The notes under the pieces were generated by a model that ran no database searches, had not been told where the DNA came from, and saw only the letters and a list, made by a program, of their open reading frames with translations. Both the position numbers and the translations under genes were made by a program. From assembly GCA_018830485.1 (NCBI GenBank), contig JAHJRQ010000025.1:1-64000 (forward strand): DNA of 64,000 bases, written 5' to 3'. Source of the DNA: Pseudomonadota bacterium. GTDB taxonomy: Bacteria; Desulfobacterota; Desulfobulbia; Desulfobulbales; Desulfurivibrionaceae. Positions 23,704-32,827 of the stretch are shown piece by piece; the stretch's first letter is position 1; every line of letters starts with the position of its first letter.

Positions 23704-24986
23704 GCGTGACAACTGAACTTTTGGCTCTCCACGGTGGGCCTAAAACAATCACCCAGCCATTGAATCGTTATAATTCCATCGGCAGAGAAGAAGTCGAAGC
23801 TGCTAAAGCAGTGGTCGAGAGCGGAATACTTTCCCAATTTCTGGGGTGTTGGGAACCTGATTTTTTTGGTGGTCCCAAGGTGCAGGAGTTTGAACGTCAA
23901 TGCGAGGCGTACTTCGGCGTCAAGCATGCGATCACTGTCAACTCGTGGACTTCCGGTCTGATTGCCGCTGTAGGTGCCATCGGCATAGAGCCGGGCGATG
24001 AGGTAATCGTCAGCCCCTGGACCATGTGTGCCAGCGCCACCGCCATCCTGCATTGGAATGCGATTCCGGTTTTTGCCGATATCGAACCGGAAACTTTTTG
24101 CCTTGACCCTGCTTCGGTGGAAGCGAATATCACTCCGTACACCAAGGCTATCATGGCTGTGGATATTTTTGGTCATTCTTCCGATGCGGAGGCGCTGATG
24201 AAGATTGCCAAATTGCATGACCTCAAGGTTATTACGGATACAGCCCAATCTCCGGGGGCCTATTATAAAGGGAAGTTTGCCGGGACGTTAGCCCATGTGG
24301 GAGGGTATAGCCTCAACTACCACAAACATATCCATACCGGCGAAGGCGGTATTCTGGTTACGGATGATGATGAAATCGCAGATCGTTTGCGTCTGATCCG
24401 CAATCATGCAGAGGCGGTGGTTGGCGACAAGGGCGTCAGTGACTTGCGGAACATGGTTGGTTATAATTTCCGGCTGGGGGAAATTGAATGCGCAATCGGC
24501 ATTGAGCAGCTAAAGAAATTAAAGGGGTGCGTTGCCAGCCGTCAGCGAGCGGGCGAACGGTTAACCCGGGGGATTCGTGATCTGCCTGGTTTGCGGACTC
24601 CGGTTATTACACATGATTGCACCCATGTGTATTATGTGTACCCGATTGTGTTGGATGTGGAAAAAATCGGGGTGTCCCGGGCTCGTATTGTGGAAGCCTT
24701 GGAGGCAGAAGGAATTGAGGGCTTGGCCGCCGGCTATGCTAATGTTCATCTTTTACCCATGTATCAACAGAAAATGGCCTATGGCTCCGGGGGGTTTCCC
24801 TGGACTTCGGATATCTGTCATCGTGATGTCAGTTACACAAAAGGCATCTGCCCCACGGCGGAAAAGTTGCATGAAACCACCTTTCTGGGTTTTGAAATGT
24901 GTCTGCATGAACTGTCGGATGAGGATGTTGATTTAATAGTGCGTGCCTTTCGGAAGGTGTGGACCCGGATGGAGAGCCTGAAATGA
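23700..24986 (+). CDS. DegT/DnrJ/EryC1/StrS aminotransferase
   Basis: A 428-residue sugar aminotransferase. NSWTSGLIAAVGAIGIEPGDEVIV and the PLP Asp in VITDTAQSPGAYY are visible, with the Schiff-base Lys in SLNYHKHIHTGEGG. The N-terminal stretch ALHGGPKTITQPLNRYNSIG and the 'TELLALHGG' lead-in are like those of AHBA-synthase/StsC relatives. Its neighbour upstream is a Gfo/Idh dehydrogenase and downstream a GNAT acetyltransferase, so a dehydrogenase-aminotransferase-acyltransferase trio for an amino sugar is likely. ATG 23700 overlaps the previous stop. The track start at 23493 is out of register with the family. Confidence 0.85.
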   Translation: MSVTTELLALHGGPKTITQPLNRYNSIGREEVEAAKAVVESGILSQFLGCWEPDFFGGPKVQEFERQCEAYFGVKHAITVNSWTSGLIAAVGAIGIEPGDEVIVSPWTMCASATAILHWNAIPVFADIEPETFCLDPASVEANITPYTKAIMAVDIFGHSSDAEALMKIAKLHDLKVITDTAQSPGAYYKGKFAGTLAHVGGYSLNYHKHIHTGEGGILVTDDDEIADRLRLIRNHAEAVVGDKGVSDLRNMVGYNFRLGEIECAIGIEQLKKLKGCVASRQRAGERLTRGIRDLPGLRTPVITHDCTHVYYVYPIVLDVEKIGVSRARIVEALEAEGIEGLAAGYANVHLLPMYQQKMAYGSGGFPWTSDICHRDVSYTKGICPTAEKLHETTFLGFEMCLHELSDEDVDLIVRAFRKVWTRMESLK

Positions 24987-25513
24987 TCTATCAGCTTAAC
25001 AATAATTGTTTCGTTCGTCCCCTTGCCGAAACCGATTTGGATGGCGCCTATCCTGGATGGTTTGAGGATCAAGAGGTGTGTCGATATAATTCCCATGGAA
25101 AATTTTTTAAAACGAAGGCTTTTTTTAAGGAGTATTTCGACAATCTCAATCATGAAGATCGTGTGGTTTGGGCCATTTGTCATGACACAGATGGTCATAT
25201 CGGCAATGTCAGCCTGCAAGAAATTTCTCTGATTAACCGTACGGCGGAATTCGCAATCCTTTTGGGGGACAAGCGATATTGGCGTAAAGGACTGGGGCTG
25301 CTAGCAGGAAGGAAAATTCTTGAGCACGGATTTAATAAACTGAATTTGGAGCGCATATATTGTGGAACTGCCGCAACCAATGAAGGAATGAAAAATCTTG
25401 CCATTGCCATGGGGATGATCTTGGAAGGTACGCGACGCCGGCAGCTTTTCCTCGACGGGGCCAGGGTCGATATGCTCGAATACGGAATTTTACAGTCTGA
25501 ATTTAAAGCTTAG
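24983..25513 (+). CDS. GNAT family N-acetyltransferase
   Basis: A 176-residue RimJ/RimL-type acetyltransferase. It shows FVRPLAETDLDGAYPGWFED at the start and the acetyl-CoA-binding loop RYWRKGLGLLAGRKILEHGF, followed by RIYCGTAATNEGMKNLAIAMGM. Proteins of this class acetylate sugar amines in surface-glycan loci (PseH is an example). Following a sugar aminotransferase by ATGA overlap, it most likely acetylates that product. It could also stand in for PseH, which is otherwise missing. ATG 24983 is chosen over the earlier 24959. Confidence 0.8.
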   Translation: MIYQLNNNCFVRPLAETDLDGAYPGWFEDQEVCRYNSHGKFFKTKAFFKEYFDNLNHEDRVVWAICHDTDGHIGNVSLQEISLINRTAEFAILLGDKRYWRKGLGLLAGRKILEHGFNKLNLERIYCGTAATNEGMKNLAIAMGMILEGTRRRQLFLDGARVDMLEYGILQSEFKA

Positions 25514-25517
25514 TCTG

Positions 25518-26417
25518 ATGCTTGCGATTATTTCCCATGATGCCGGCGGTGCTGAGATTCTCAGCAGTTTTGTGCGGCGAAATTCGCAAGAGTGCCTGTT
25601 CGTTCTCGATGGGCCCGCCCGGAAGATTTTTGAGCGGAAATTAGGTGAAATCAGATCATCCTCCCTTGAGGATGTCGTGAGCAAGGCAACGGCCGTCTTG
25701 TGCGGGACGAGTTGGCAGTCTGATCTTGAGCTGCGGGGAATCAAGTTAGCCCGATTGCAGGAGAAGCCATCCGCGGCTTTTATTGATCATTGGGTCAATT
25801 ACCCGGAGAGATTTACCTGCTCTGGCCAACTCGTGCTACCGGATGAAATCTTGGTCGGAGATTCCTTGGCGCAGGCTTTGGCAACTGATGCTTTTCCGGG
25901 ACTGCCGATCCGTTTGGTGCCTAATCCGTATTTTAAGGATATTCAAGAGGAGCTTGCCGGCCTTCCGGTTCAACGGGTTGCCAATTCACCGACGTTGTCG
26001 GTGCTGTACGTTTGTGAGCCTGTACGAGAGCATGCGTTCAAACAATATGGAAATGAGCGGTACTGGGGCTACGTCGAAGAAGATGCGCTCCGCTATTTTT
26101 TGTCCGGCATTGAAGCGCTGGGCAAGCCGGTGGATTCCGTCGTCATCCGCCCGCATCCTTCGGAGAGCCTGGACAAGTACGAATGGGCAAAAACAGAGTA
26201 CAACGTGCCGATTCATATTGGCGGAATCAAATCCTTGCTCGAAGAAATTGCCTGTAGTGATGTGGTGGTGGGGTGCCAATCCATGGCCATGGTTATTGGG
26301 TTGTTGGCAGGAAAACGAGTTGTCAGTTCGATTCCTCCGGGCGGAACCCCATGTGTCCTGCGGCAAACAGAAATTGAAAAGTTTCAGCTCCTCATCGAAC
26401 AGCAACGGACACCATGA
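25518..26417 (+). CDS. GT-B-like surface-glycan protein with RPHPSE motif
   Basis: A 299-residue protein I cannot name. It opens LAIISHDAGGAEILSSFVRR, a Rossmann-like nucleotide-binding edge. The C-terminal half contains VVIRPHPSESLDKYEW and VVVGCQSMAMVIGLLAGKRVVSS, the pattern of GT-B glycosyl- or glycerophosphotransferases (RPHP loop plus a conserved Gly/Ser helix). No membrane segment. It may act as a transferase on the nonulosonate or handle export. The end overlaps the start of a truncated WbpG-like remnant. Confidence 0.55.
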   Translation: MLAIISHDAGGAEILSSFVRRNSQECLFVLDGPARKIFERKLGEIRSSSLEDVVSKATAVLCGTSWQSDLELRGIKLARLQEKPSAAFIDHWVNYPERFTCSGQLVLPDEILVGDSLAQALATDAFPGLPIRLVPNPYFKDIQEELAGLPVQRVANSPTLSVLYVCEPVREHAFKQYGNERYWGYVEEDALRYFLSGIEALGKPVDSVVIRPHPSESLDKYEWAKTEYNVPIHIGGIKSLLEEIACSDVVVGCQSMAMVIGLLAGKRVVSSIPPGGTPCVLRQTEIEKFQLLIEQQRTP

Positions 26418-26536
26418 AATACTGCAAAATCTGCCTCCAGCCTGATACAAAGCCCAACGATTATTTTTCGGCTGAAGGGGTTTTTTCGGCATGTCTATCC
26501 TTTTGTGGTGATTATATTTTTTGCGGATTACACTGA
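26414..26536 (+). pseudogene. N-terminal remnant of WbpG/PseA-type amidotransferase
   Basis: ATG 26414 overlaps the preceding TGA as ATGA and reads MKYCKICLQPDTKPNDYF, then SAEGVFSACLSF, before diverging and stopping at 26536 (40 residues). The spacing of Cys pairs and PDT(K/R)P is that of WbpG/PseA/LegX amidotransferase N-termini, whose full length is about 380 residues. Everything after the first 35 codons is missing. A complete family member lies at 59665. Confidence 0.65.
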
Positions 26537-26633
26537 CTCGAAGAAATTTATTGTCTGTGGAGTCGAACAATTCCTATAAAGAGTTTATTGTGCCGAAAAG
26601 ATCTTTGAAGGATGGGACAAGAGAAACGAATTC

Positions 26634-27911
26634 ATGACGAAGCCTGTAGTTGTGATTCATATCGATGCGTTACGACGTGAATATGTAAGCAGTTGGCTTC
26701 TGGGGCAGAAATTCGAACGAGCCGGATATCGCGTGATCATGACATCGCGAACTTCCACTTCTTACTTGTTCAGGGTATTTACGCCTGATGTTGTGATCTT
26801 GTCGCATGTATTTGTTTTGAGTTCTGCTGAGTTGACAGCCTTGATTAAACGCAATGTCAAAGTTTACATTAACGAAGTGGAAGGTGTGATCAATGATGAA
26901 GCGGGCATCGGCAGCACTTATCCAGCGGGATATATTGATTATAAATTGCTCGCAGGAATTTTTGTGTGGAGTCGATGGTCGCGTGATTGGGTGATAAAGC
27001 ACCGAAATATTGATCCACAACGTGTTCATGCCACCGGTTCGGTCAGAAATAATATCGTTACTAAGCGCAAAGACTCCCAAAATACGCCAGCGGTCGGCAT
27101 CCTTTCTCGTTTTGAACTTATTAATACCTTTGATGGCAGACATAATTTCCAGAATCTGCTGGAGATTGATCCAGAAGATGAGGCATATCGGTGGTACTAT
27201 GATCGATGTGGCATCGACTCGGAAGCATTTTCCATCGTTGCAAAAGTGATTGGTATCCTTACGACGAAGGGCATCGTTGTTTCCCTCAGACCGCATCCGA
27301 ATGAGAACGTCAGCAGCTATCAGGCTCTGAAACAAAAATTTGGCCCACTTTTTAATGTCGACGCGAGTTACGACCTCAACGAGTGGTTGAGTAAGGTGTC
27401 GGTTGTCATAGGGCCTACATCTACGGCTTATACCGAAGCGTATCTTGCTAATATTCCAATTATTTCTACCCAAGGTATTCAAAAATGTCATTACAGTGGC
27501 GCGGACTGTGTTAGGAGCATTAACATATTTTCCAAGGCTGCCTACATGCCGAAAACCATTGATGATGCTGTTGCGTTGTGTATGAATTCTTCGTTGTCGC
27601 CCGTCGATTCACCGGAGCTGAATGACTATTTCGACAGTTTTTATTCGATTAGGAAAAAAACCAATCCCATTGATGAAATTGTGGGGATTGTTCTCAGGGA
27701 TGTCGCGGCTTACCGTTTTTCAGAGCGTGCCGTTTTCCGCTGGCTGGGGCCAGTGCTCAAGTATTTTATTGATGTGGCCAGTCTGTGCCGGGTGGCTTTC
27801 ACGCGTCACCCTTTCAAGTCATTGCGCAATATACGTCAATACAATTTCAACACTGTTTTGCACCGCCCCAGTGAGTATATGAAACAGCTTAAGAACGGAA
27901 GATTAATATAA
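26634..27911 (+). CDS. Surface carbohydrate biosynthesis protein, GT-B-like
   Basis: A 425-residue cytoplasmic protein. The N-terminal half (VVIHIDALRREYVSSWLLGQKFERAGYRVIM) is Rossmann-like. The C-terminal half has VVSLRPHPNENVSSYQALK and VSVVIGPTSTAYTEAYLANIP, typical of TIGR04396-type surface polysaccharide proteins first noted in Leptospira loci. A transferase role is likely but unproven. It is preceded by 97 bp without a gene and by the WbpG remnant, and probably begins a new translational unit. The last 60 residues are basic and aromatic, possibly membrane-associated. Confidence 0.6.
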   Translation: MTKPVVVIHIDALRREYVSSWLLGQKFERAGYRVIMTSRTSTSYLFRVFTPDVVILSHVFVLSSAELTALIKRNVKVYINEVEGVINDEAGIGSTYPAGYIDYKLLAGIFVWSRWSRDWVIKHRNIDPQRVHATGSVRNNIVTKRKDSQNTPAVGILSRFELINTFDGRHNFQNLLEIDPEDEAYRWYYDRCGIDSEAFSIVAKVIGILTTKGIVVSLRPHPNENVSSYQALKQKFGPLFNVDASYDLNEWLSKVSVVIGPTSTAYTEAYLANIPIISTQGIQKCHYSGADCVRSINIFSKAAYMPKTIDDAVALCMNSSLSPVDSPELNDYFDSFYSIRKKTNPIDEIVGIVLRDVAAYRFSERAVFRWLGPVLKYFIDVASLCRVAFTRHPFKSLRNIRQYNFNTVLHRPSEYMKQLKNGRLI

Positions 27912-27992
27912 TCTCCCCAGTGACCCTGCGGGTAAACGATGCTTTCTCCTCTTGCTGTCCTTAACCATCACAGAGACTAGCTCCTGCCGATT

Positions 27993-28850
27993 ATGAACTG
28001 TTACCTTTGTAACCACTCGGATCATCGCACACGTAAAGGTATGGTACGCGATAATCCTTTATTGGCAATTGTCGAGTGTTCCAATTGCGGGCTCGTGGCG
28101 CTCAACTCGGTCGATCACATTCAACCCGGGCACTACGAAAAATCAGGTATGCATGGGGAAGCGCCTCTGGCTATGGCATCATGGCTCCACGAAACAGATC
28201 AGGATGACCAGCGCCGCTTTGATATGCTTAAGCCGATGCTTCCCAACAGGAAGTTGCTGGATTTCGGTTGTGGTGCGGGTGGCTTCTTGAGCAAAGCACA
28301 GCACCTCGCAGGCACTGTTGTCGGCATTGAGCTTGAGCGGCGGGTGCGCGAGTACTGGGATGGGCAAATCGCAATCCATCCCGATTTCGATTCCGCGGGA
28401 GGAGAGCACGATCTGATTACCGCCTTTCATGTCATCGAACACCTTGTTGACCCCAGGGGTATGCTTGGTCGGCTTGGCGATATGCTTGCGGCAAATGGCC
28501 GGCTGGTGGTCGAAGTCCCCAGTTCGGAAGATGCCCTGCTTACTGTCTACGAGTCTGATGCCTTTCAGCGCTTCACCTATTGGAGCCAGCATTTGTTTCT
28601 CTTTAATGTGGAGACGTTGCAGACGCTGGCCCGGCAGGCGGGGTTGAAAGTGGTTTCAATTCAGCAACACCAGCGCTATCCACTTTCAAATCACCTGTAT
28701 TGGTTGAGTCGTCAAAAGCCCGGCGGACATGAACGATGGGCTTTCCTTGATTCTCCCGCGTTGACGGAAGCGTATGCCGCTTCCCTGGCCGCCGTCGGCA
28801 AATGCGATACGCTGATTGCCTATCTTGAGAAGAATGAATCCTGTGCCTGA
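27993..28850 (+). CDS. Zinc-ribbon SAM-dependent methyltransferase
   Basis: A 285-residue protein with an N-terminal Cys4 zinc ribbon (CYLC...CSNC within the first 35 residues) and a class I methyltransferase domain with LLDFGCGAGGFLSKAQ (about 87-102) and ITAFHVIEHLVDPRGML. This is the architecture of the C-methyltransferase-like proteins (COG2227 group) of polysaccharide loci. It ends only after the start of the next nucleotidyltransferase (17-bp overlap). Substrate unknown. Confidence 0.78.
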   Translation: MNCYLCNHSDHRTRKGMVRDNPLLAIVECSNCGLVALNSVDHIQPGHYEKSGMHGEAPLAMASWLHETDQDDQRRFDMLKPMLPNRKLLDFGCGAGGFLSKAQHLAGTVVGIELERRVREYWDGQIAIHPDFDSAGGEHDLITAFHVIEHLVDPRGMLGRLGDMLAANGRLVVEVPSSEDALLTVYESDAFQRFTYWSQHLFLFNVETLQTLARQAGLKVVSIQQHQRYPLSNHLYWLSRQKPGGHERWAFLDSPALTEAYAASLAAVGKCDTLIAYLEKNESCA

Positions 28851-29559
28851 GATGCTGATTTTAGCCGGCGGATTCGGCACGCGCCTGCGATCCGTCGTAT
28901 CCGACGTGCCCAAGCCCTTGGCGCCGGTTGCAGGCCGGCCATTTCTGTATTACCTGATCGAAAGTTGGATTCGGCAGGGTGCAACAAAACTTACCCTTCT
29001 GTTGCATCACGAAGCGCCTTTGGTTGAAAAATTTTGCTCCGCAGCACAGAGAGCGGGTCTCTGGCGTGATTGCCAGTTCCGTACTCTGGTTGAGCCAACC
29101 CCCCTTGGCACCGGCGGCGCGGTTGCGTATGCCGTTCAGCAACTCCGGCTTACAGGGTCTTTTTTGGTGGCAAATGCGGACACCTGGATCGGGAGTGGAG
29201 TGCGGGAGATTTCAGCAGCGGCACCCCCCTCAATTGCAACCATTCAGGTGCAAAACACCGAACGTTATGGCAGGATGCGAATTGATGGGCGTCGTGTAAT
29301 GGCGTTCGAGGAAAAACAGGCAAGCGAAGGCCCGGGTTGGATTAATGCCGGGCTCTATCATCTTCACGCAAACTATTTCACCGAGTGGGATGGCTGTCCA
29401 TTTTCGCTGGAGGGTGAGATTTTTCCTGCGCTGGCTTCCAATGGGGAATTGAGCGCAGTGCCTTTGAAAACCGATTTCATCGATATCGGCATTCCCGACG
29501 ATTACTTCCGTTTTTGTCGCTGGATTGAAACAGACCGTAGAGACTCCTTGTGCATCTGA
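28834..29559 (+). CDS. hddC: HddC-like sugar-1-phosphate nucleotidyltransferase
   Basis: A 241-residue nucleotidyltransferase with EMLILAGGFGTRLRSVVSDVPKPLAPVAGRPFL, the NTP- and Lys-containing site of the family. VEPTPLGTGGAV and ANADTWIG follow, as in the DxxG/DD metal site. HddC makes GDP-D-glycero-D-manno-heptose from the 1-phosphate. The assignment rests on the adjacent heptose kinase-like fusion and GmhA-like isomerase. Start could be ATG 28834 (17-bp overlap) or ATG 28852, which begins directly MLILAGG. The latter abuts the previous stop. Confidence 0.72.
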   Translation: MNPVPEMLILAGGFGTRLRSVVSDVPKPLAPVAGRPFLYYLIESWIRQGATKLTLLLHHEAPLVEKFCSAAQRAGLWRDCQFRTLVEPTPLGTGGAVAYAVQQLRLTGSFLVANADTWIGSGVREISAAAPPSIATIQVQNTERYGRMRIDGRRVMAFEEKQASEGPGWINAGLYHLHANYFTEWDGCPFSLEGEIFPALASNGELSAVPLKTDFIDIGIPDDYFRFCRWIETDRRDSLCI

Positions 29560-30938
29560 ATCTATTTTTGATATCCGAAAACGCTTCTCTGCGGGAGGCC
29601 CTCGCGCAGATTGAAGCCAATCACCATGGAATTATTCTGACAACCGATTCGGCGGGTGGCGTGTCCGGCTTGGCCACGGATGGCGATATTCGCAGGAAGT
29701 TGCTTGATGGTGCGTCGTTGGACGACCCCATTGCCGCATGCGCCAACGCAGAGTTTGTGTGGGAGGCCCCGACCACCACGCGCGAGTTGTTGATGAAGAA
29801 ACTCGATCATCGTATTCGCGTGATTCCCTTACTTGATGCAGATTCCCGGCTTGTGGGCATTGTCAGCAGGGATCATTTGCCGATCCAGGCGGAGGAAGCG
29901 GTTTATGCCCGGGCCCGGTCGCCGGTTCGCATCAGCTTCGGCGGCGGCGGTTCGGATTTGACCCACTATTTTGCTGGGGAGGGGGGGGCGGTCATCAATA
30001 CCGCTATTTCCCTTTACAGCCATGCCACGTTGCGAATCCGAGACGATGAAAAAATAATCATCCGTTCGCTTGACCTCCGGGAGACACTCTGTGCCGATGA
30101 CCTCCCCTCTGCCTTGAACCAAGAAGGCCGCTTCGGTCTTATTCAAGCTCTGCTCAAGGCCATTCATCCGGATTTCGGATTTGAGCTGTATCTGCATTCC
30201 GACTTCCCAATGAATTCAGGCCTCGGCGGTTCCGCCGTTGTCTCGGCGGCAGTCCTTGGGTGCTTTAATCAGTTCCGGCGAGATCAGTGGAATCTGCATG
30301 AACTGGCCGAGCTCGCATTTCAGGCGGAGCGCCTGTATCTTGGGGTCGCGGGCGGTTGGCAGGATCAATACGCCACCGTATTCGGCGGGTTTAATTTTAT
30401 GGAATTTCGGATGGATCAAAATATTGTCCATCCTTTGCGCATTCATGTGGACACGCTGCTGGAACTGGAGGAAAGCCTGATTCTCTGCGATACCGGAACC
30501 ACGCACGACTCTGGGGACATCCATCAGGATCAGCGCCGCCAGATGGAGCAGCACGACGTCCGGCAGCAGGTGCAGACCAATGTCGAGCTCTCCTATCGGA
30601 TACGCAATCAATTGCTTCGCGGCAAACTGCTGCAATTTGGCCAATCGTTGCACGAGGCGTGGCAGTTCAAGCGGCAGTTCAGCAACAAGATTTCGAACGC
30701 CCGATTGGATCATATCTACGAAAACGCCCGTCGCCATGGCGCCATCGGCGGCAAGTTGCTCGGCGCAGGCGGGGGAGGGTTCTTCATCTTTTACGTCCCG
30801 CCATTCCGCAAACATGAATTGATGCTCCAGTTGGAAGAGGCAGGACTGCAGGTTCGCCCCTTCCGTTTCGAGCAGGAAGGTCTGCGGGCATGGACAGTGC
30901 GGGAGCGTAAACAGGGCATGGATTGTGAGAGAGCATGA
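29550..30938 (+). CDS. CBS domain fused to GHMP (HddA-like) heptose kinase
   Basis: A 462-residue fusion. Residues 1-115 contain a CBS pair (TDSAGGVSGLATDGDIRRKLL and RVIPLLDADSRLVGIVSRDHL). Residues 120-450 are a GHMP kinase: SPVRISFGGGGSDLTHYF, SDFPMNSGLGGSAVVSAAV and GGKLLGAGGGGFFIFY, a pattern close to HddA (D-glycero-D-manno-heptose-7-phosphate kinase). In other loci the CBS pair is normally joined to the nucleotidyltransferase (PtmE-type), so the attachment here is unusual. CBS may sense nucleotides. GTG 29550 overlaps the hddC-like stop, and its end overlaps the NeuB-like gene. Confidence 0.78.
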   Translation: MHLNLFLISENASLREALAQIEANHHGIILTTDSAGGVSGLATDGDIRRKLLDGASLDDPIAACANAEFVWEAPTTTRELLMKKLDHRIRVIPLLDADSRLVGIVSRDHLPIQAEEAVYARARSPVRISFGGGGSDLTHYFAGEGGAVINTAISLYSHATLRIRDDEKIIIRSLDLRETLCADDLPSALNQEGRFGLIQALLKAIHPDFGFELYLHSDFPMNSGLGGSAVVSAAVLGCFNQFRRDQWNLHELAELAFQAERLYLGVAGGWQDQYATVFGGFNFMEFRMDQNIVHPLRIHVDTLLELEESLILCDTGTTHDSGDIHQDQRRQMEQHDVRQQVQTNVELSYRIRNQLLRGKLLQFGQSLHEAWQFKRQFSNKISNARLDHIYENARRHGAIGGKLLGAGGGGFFIFYVPPFRKHELMLQLEEAGLQVRPFRFEQEGLRAWTVRERKQGMDCERA

Positions 30939-32827
30939 AAATTACAATCGGAAATTATGAAATCGGCGCTGGCCGAACCTACGTTATCGCAGAGATCGGC
31001 AATAACCATAACGGCAGCGTCCAACGGGCTCTTGAGATGATCGACCTCGCCTGCGGCATGGGGGCGGATTGTGTCAAGTTCCAGATGCGGCATCTGGACG
31101 AAGTCTATCGCCAGCGGACCTTGCGTAAGGACGGTGAAGACCTCGGGACGGAATACGTCCTCGATCTCTTAAGTCGTTTTGAGATTTCCATCGAGGAGCA
31201 CCGCAAGCTTATGGACTATTGCGGGCAAAAAGGAATCATGTACCTCTGCACCCCATGGGATGCACGCAGCGTCGACGTGCTGGAGAGCTTCGGTGTTCCT
31301 GCTTACAAGGTGGCGTCCGCCGACCTGACGAATCTTCCGCTGCTCGACAAGTTGGCCAAAACGGCAAAACCCCTGATTCTTTCTACGGGCATGAGCCATC
31401 CGGAAGAGGTGGCCGCCACCGTTTCCTTCCTGAATCAGCGGAAGGTTCAATTCGTTCTTCTGCACTGCAACAGTACGTATCCGGCGCCTCTGCACGACAT
31501 CAATCTCAAGTGGATGCACCAGTTGCGGAAGGTTCATCCACTGGTCGGATACTCCGGGCACGAACGCGGGATCAATGTTTCCCTTGCCGCGGTGGCGCTG
31601 GGTGCCTGCGTCATTGAGCGCCATTTTACGCTCGATCGGACCATGGAAGGTCCGGACCATGCAGCAAGCCTGACGCATCCCGAGTTCAAACGGTTGGTCG
31701 AGGGGATACGTGAAATTGAGGAAGCGCTGGGAGAAGGTGGGAAACGTCAGTTGTCCCAAGGCGAAATGATCAATCGCGAAAATCTCGGCAAAAGTTTGGT
31801 GGCTGCTATTCCCTTGTCCGCGGGGACCCAAATTGTCCCCGAGCACATCAAGGTCCGCAGCCCCGGACAAGGATTGTCGCCCCAGCATTACGATGCCCTG
31901 CTCGGCCGCACTCTGCAGCATGATATGGCTGAAGAGGATTTTTTTTATCCCTCCGATCTCAAGGATGAACGGTTAGAACCACGTCTATATAGTTTCTCGC
32001 GGCCTTGGGGCGTCCCGGTCCGCTATCACGATTTTAAGGAATATGCCGCTCGCATCCGGCCTGATGTTTGGGAGTTCCACCTCTCGTATTCGGACATGGA
32101 ACTTGAGCCAGGGGATTTTCTTGATGGGCCTTGCATGGCGGATTTCGTAGTGCATGCGCCGGAGTTGTTTGCCGGAAGTCGGCTGATGGATCTGGCGACT
32201 CCCGACGATGCGTCCCGGCGTGAATCACTTCTTGAGACTCAGCGGGTTATCGATATTACCCGGCGTCTGAAGCGCTTTTTTCCGAAGACCAAGAGGCCTC
32301 CCATCGTCGCCAACATCGGCGGATTCACAATGGATGAACCCCTGCCGGCATCAGCGATCCAGGGCTACTATGAACGCTTTGCGAAAAGTTTGCAAGAACT
32401 GGACATGGACGGCGTTGAACTTATCCCCCAAACCATGGCCCCTTTTCCATGGCATTTCGGCGGCCAGCGTTACCAGAATATCTTTGTCAAGATTGACGAG
32501 ATCGTCGAATGGTGCAGTAAGCTGAATCTGCGCATGTGTTTTGATGTGTCACACAGCCGATTGACCTGTAATCATATGGGTTTGGACTTTTATGATTTCA
32601 GCGCTAGAATTGCCCCATTCACCGCGCACCTTCATCTGGGAGATGCTAAAGGGCTCAACGGCGAAGGCCTCCAGGTCGGGGAAGGAGAAATCGACTTCGT
32701 ACGTCTTGGCAATATCCTGAAAAAAGGCTGCCCAGCCGCTTCATTCATCCCGGAAATCTGGCAAGGGCACAAGAATGGGGGGGAAGGGTTTTGGGTAGCA
32801 CTGGAGCGATTGGAGGGGAAGCTGTGA
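30935..32827 (+). CDS. NeuB-like synthase fused to TIM-barrel isomerase/epimerase
   Basis: A 630-residue fusion. Residues 1-280 are a sialate-synthase-type TIM barrel (TYVIAEIGNNHNGSVQRALEMI, CVKFQMRHLDE, LHCNSTYPAP, VGYSGHERG). Residues 285-345 are a SAF domain (GTQIVPEHIKVRSPGQGLS). Residues 360-630 resemble an AP-endonuclease-2/xylose-isomerase-like barrel (ELIPQTMAPFPWHFGG, RMCFDVSHSRLTCN, HLHLGDAKG). The first half should condense PEP with a sugar aldehyde. The second could isomerise or epimerise the substrate beforehand. It sits among heptose genes, so the acceptor may not be ManNAc. ATG overlaps the kinase stop. Confidence 0.8.
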   Translation: MKITIGNYEIGAGRTYVIAEIGNNHNGSVQRALEMIDLACGMGADCVKFQMRHLDEVYRQRTLRKDGEDLGTEYVLDLLSRFEISIEEHRKLMDYCGQKGIMYLCTPWDARSVDVLESFGVPAYKVASADLTNLPLLDKLAKTAKPLILSTGMSHPEEVAATVSFLNQRKVQFVLLHCNSTYPAPLHDINLKWMHQLRKVHPLVGYSGHERGINVSLAAVALGACVIERHFTLDRTMEGPDHAASLTHPEFKRLVEGIREIEEALGEGGKRQLSQGEMINRENLGKSLVAAIPLSAGTQIVPEHIKVRSPGQGLSPQHYDALLGRTLQHDMAEEDFFYPSDLKDERLEPRLYSFSRPWGVPVRYHDFKEYAARIRPDVWEFHLSYSDMELEPGDFLDGPCMADFVVHAPELFAGSRLMDLATPDDASRRESLLETQRVIDITRRLKRFFPKTKRPPIVANIGGFTMDEPLPASAIQGYYERFAKSLQELDMDGVELIPQTMAPFPWHFGGQRYQNIFVKIDEIVEWCSKLNLRMCFDVSHSRLTCNHMGLDFYDFSARIAPFTAHLHLGDAKGLNGEGLQVGEGEIDFVRLGNILKKGCPAASFIPEIWQGHKNGGEGFWVALERLEGKL

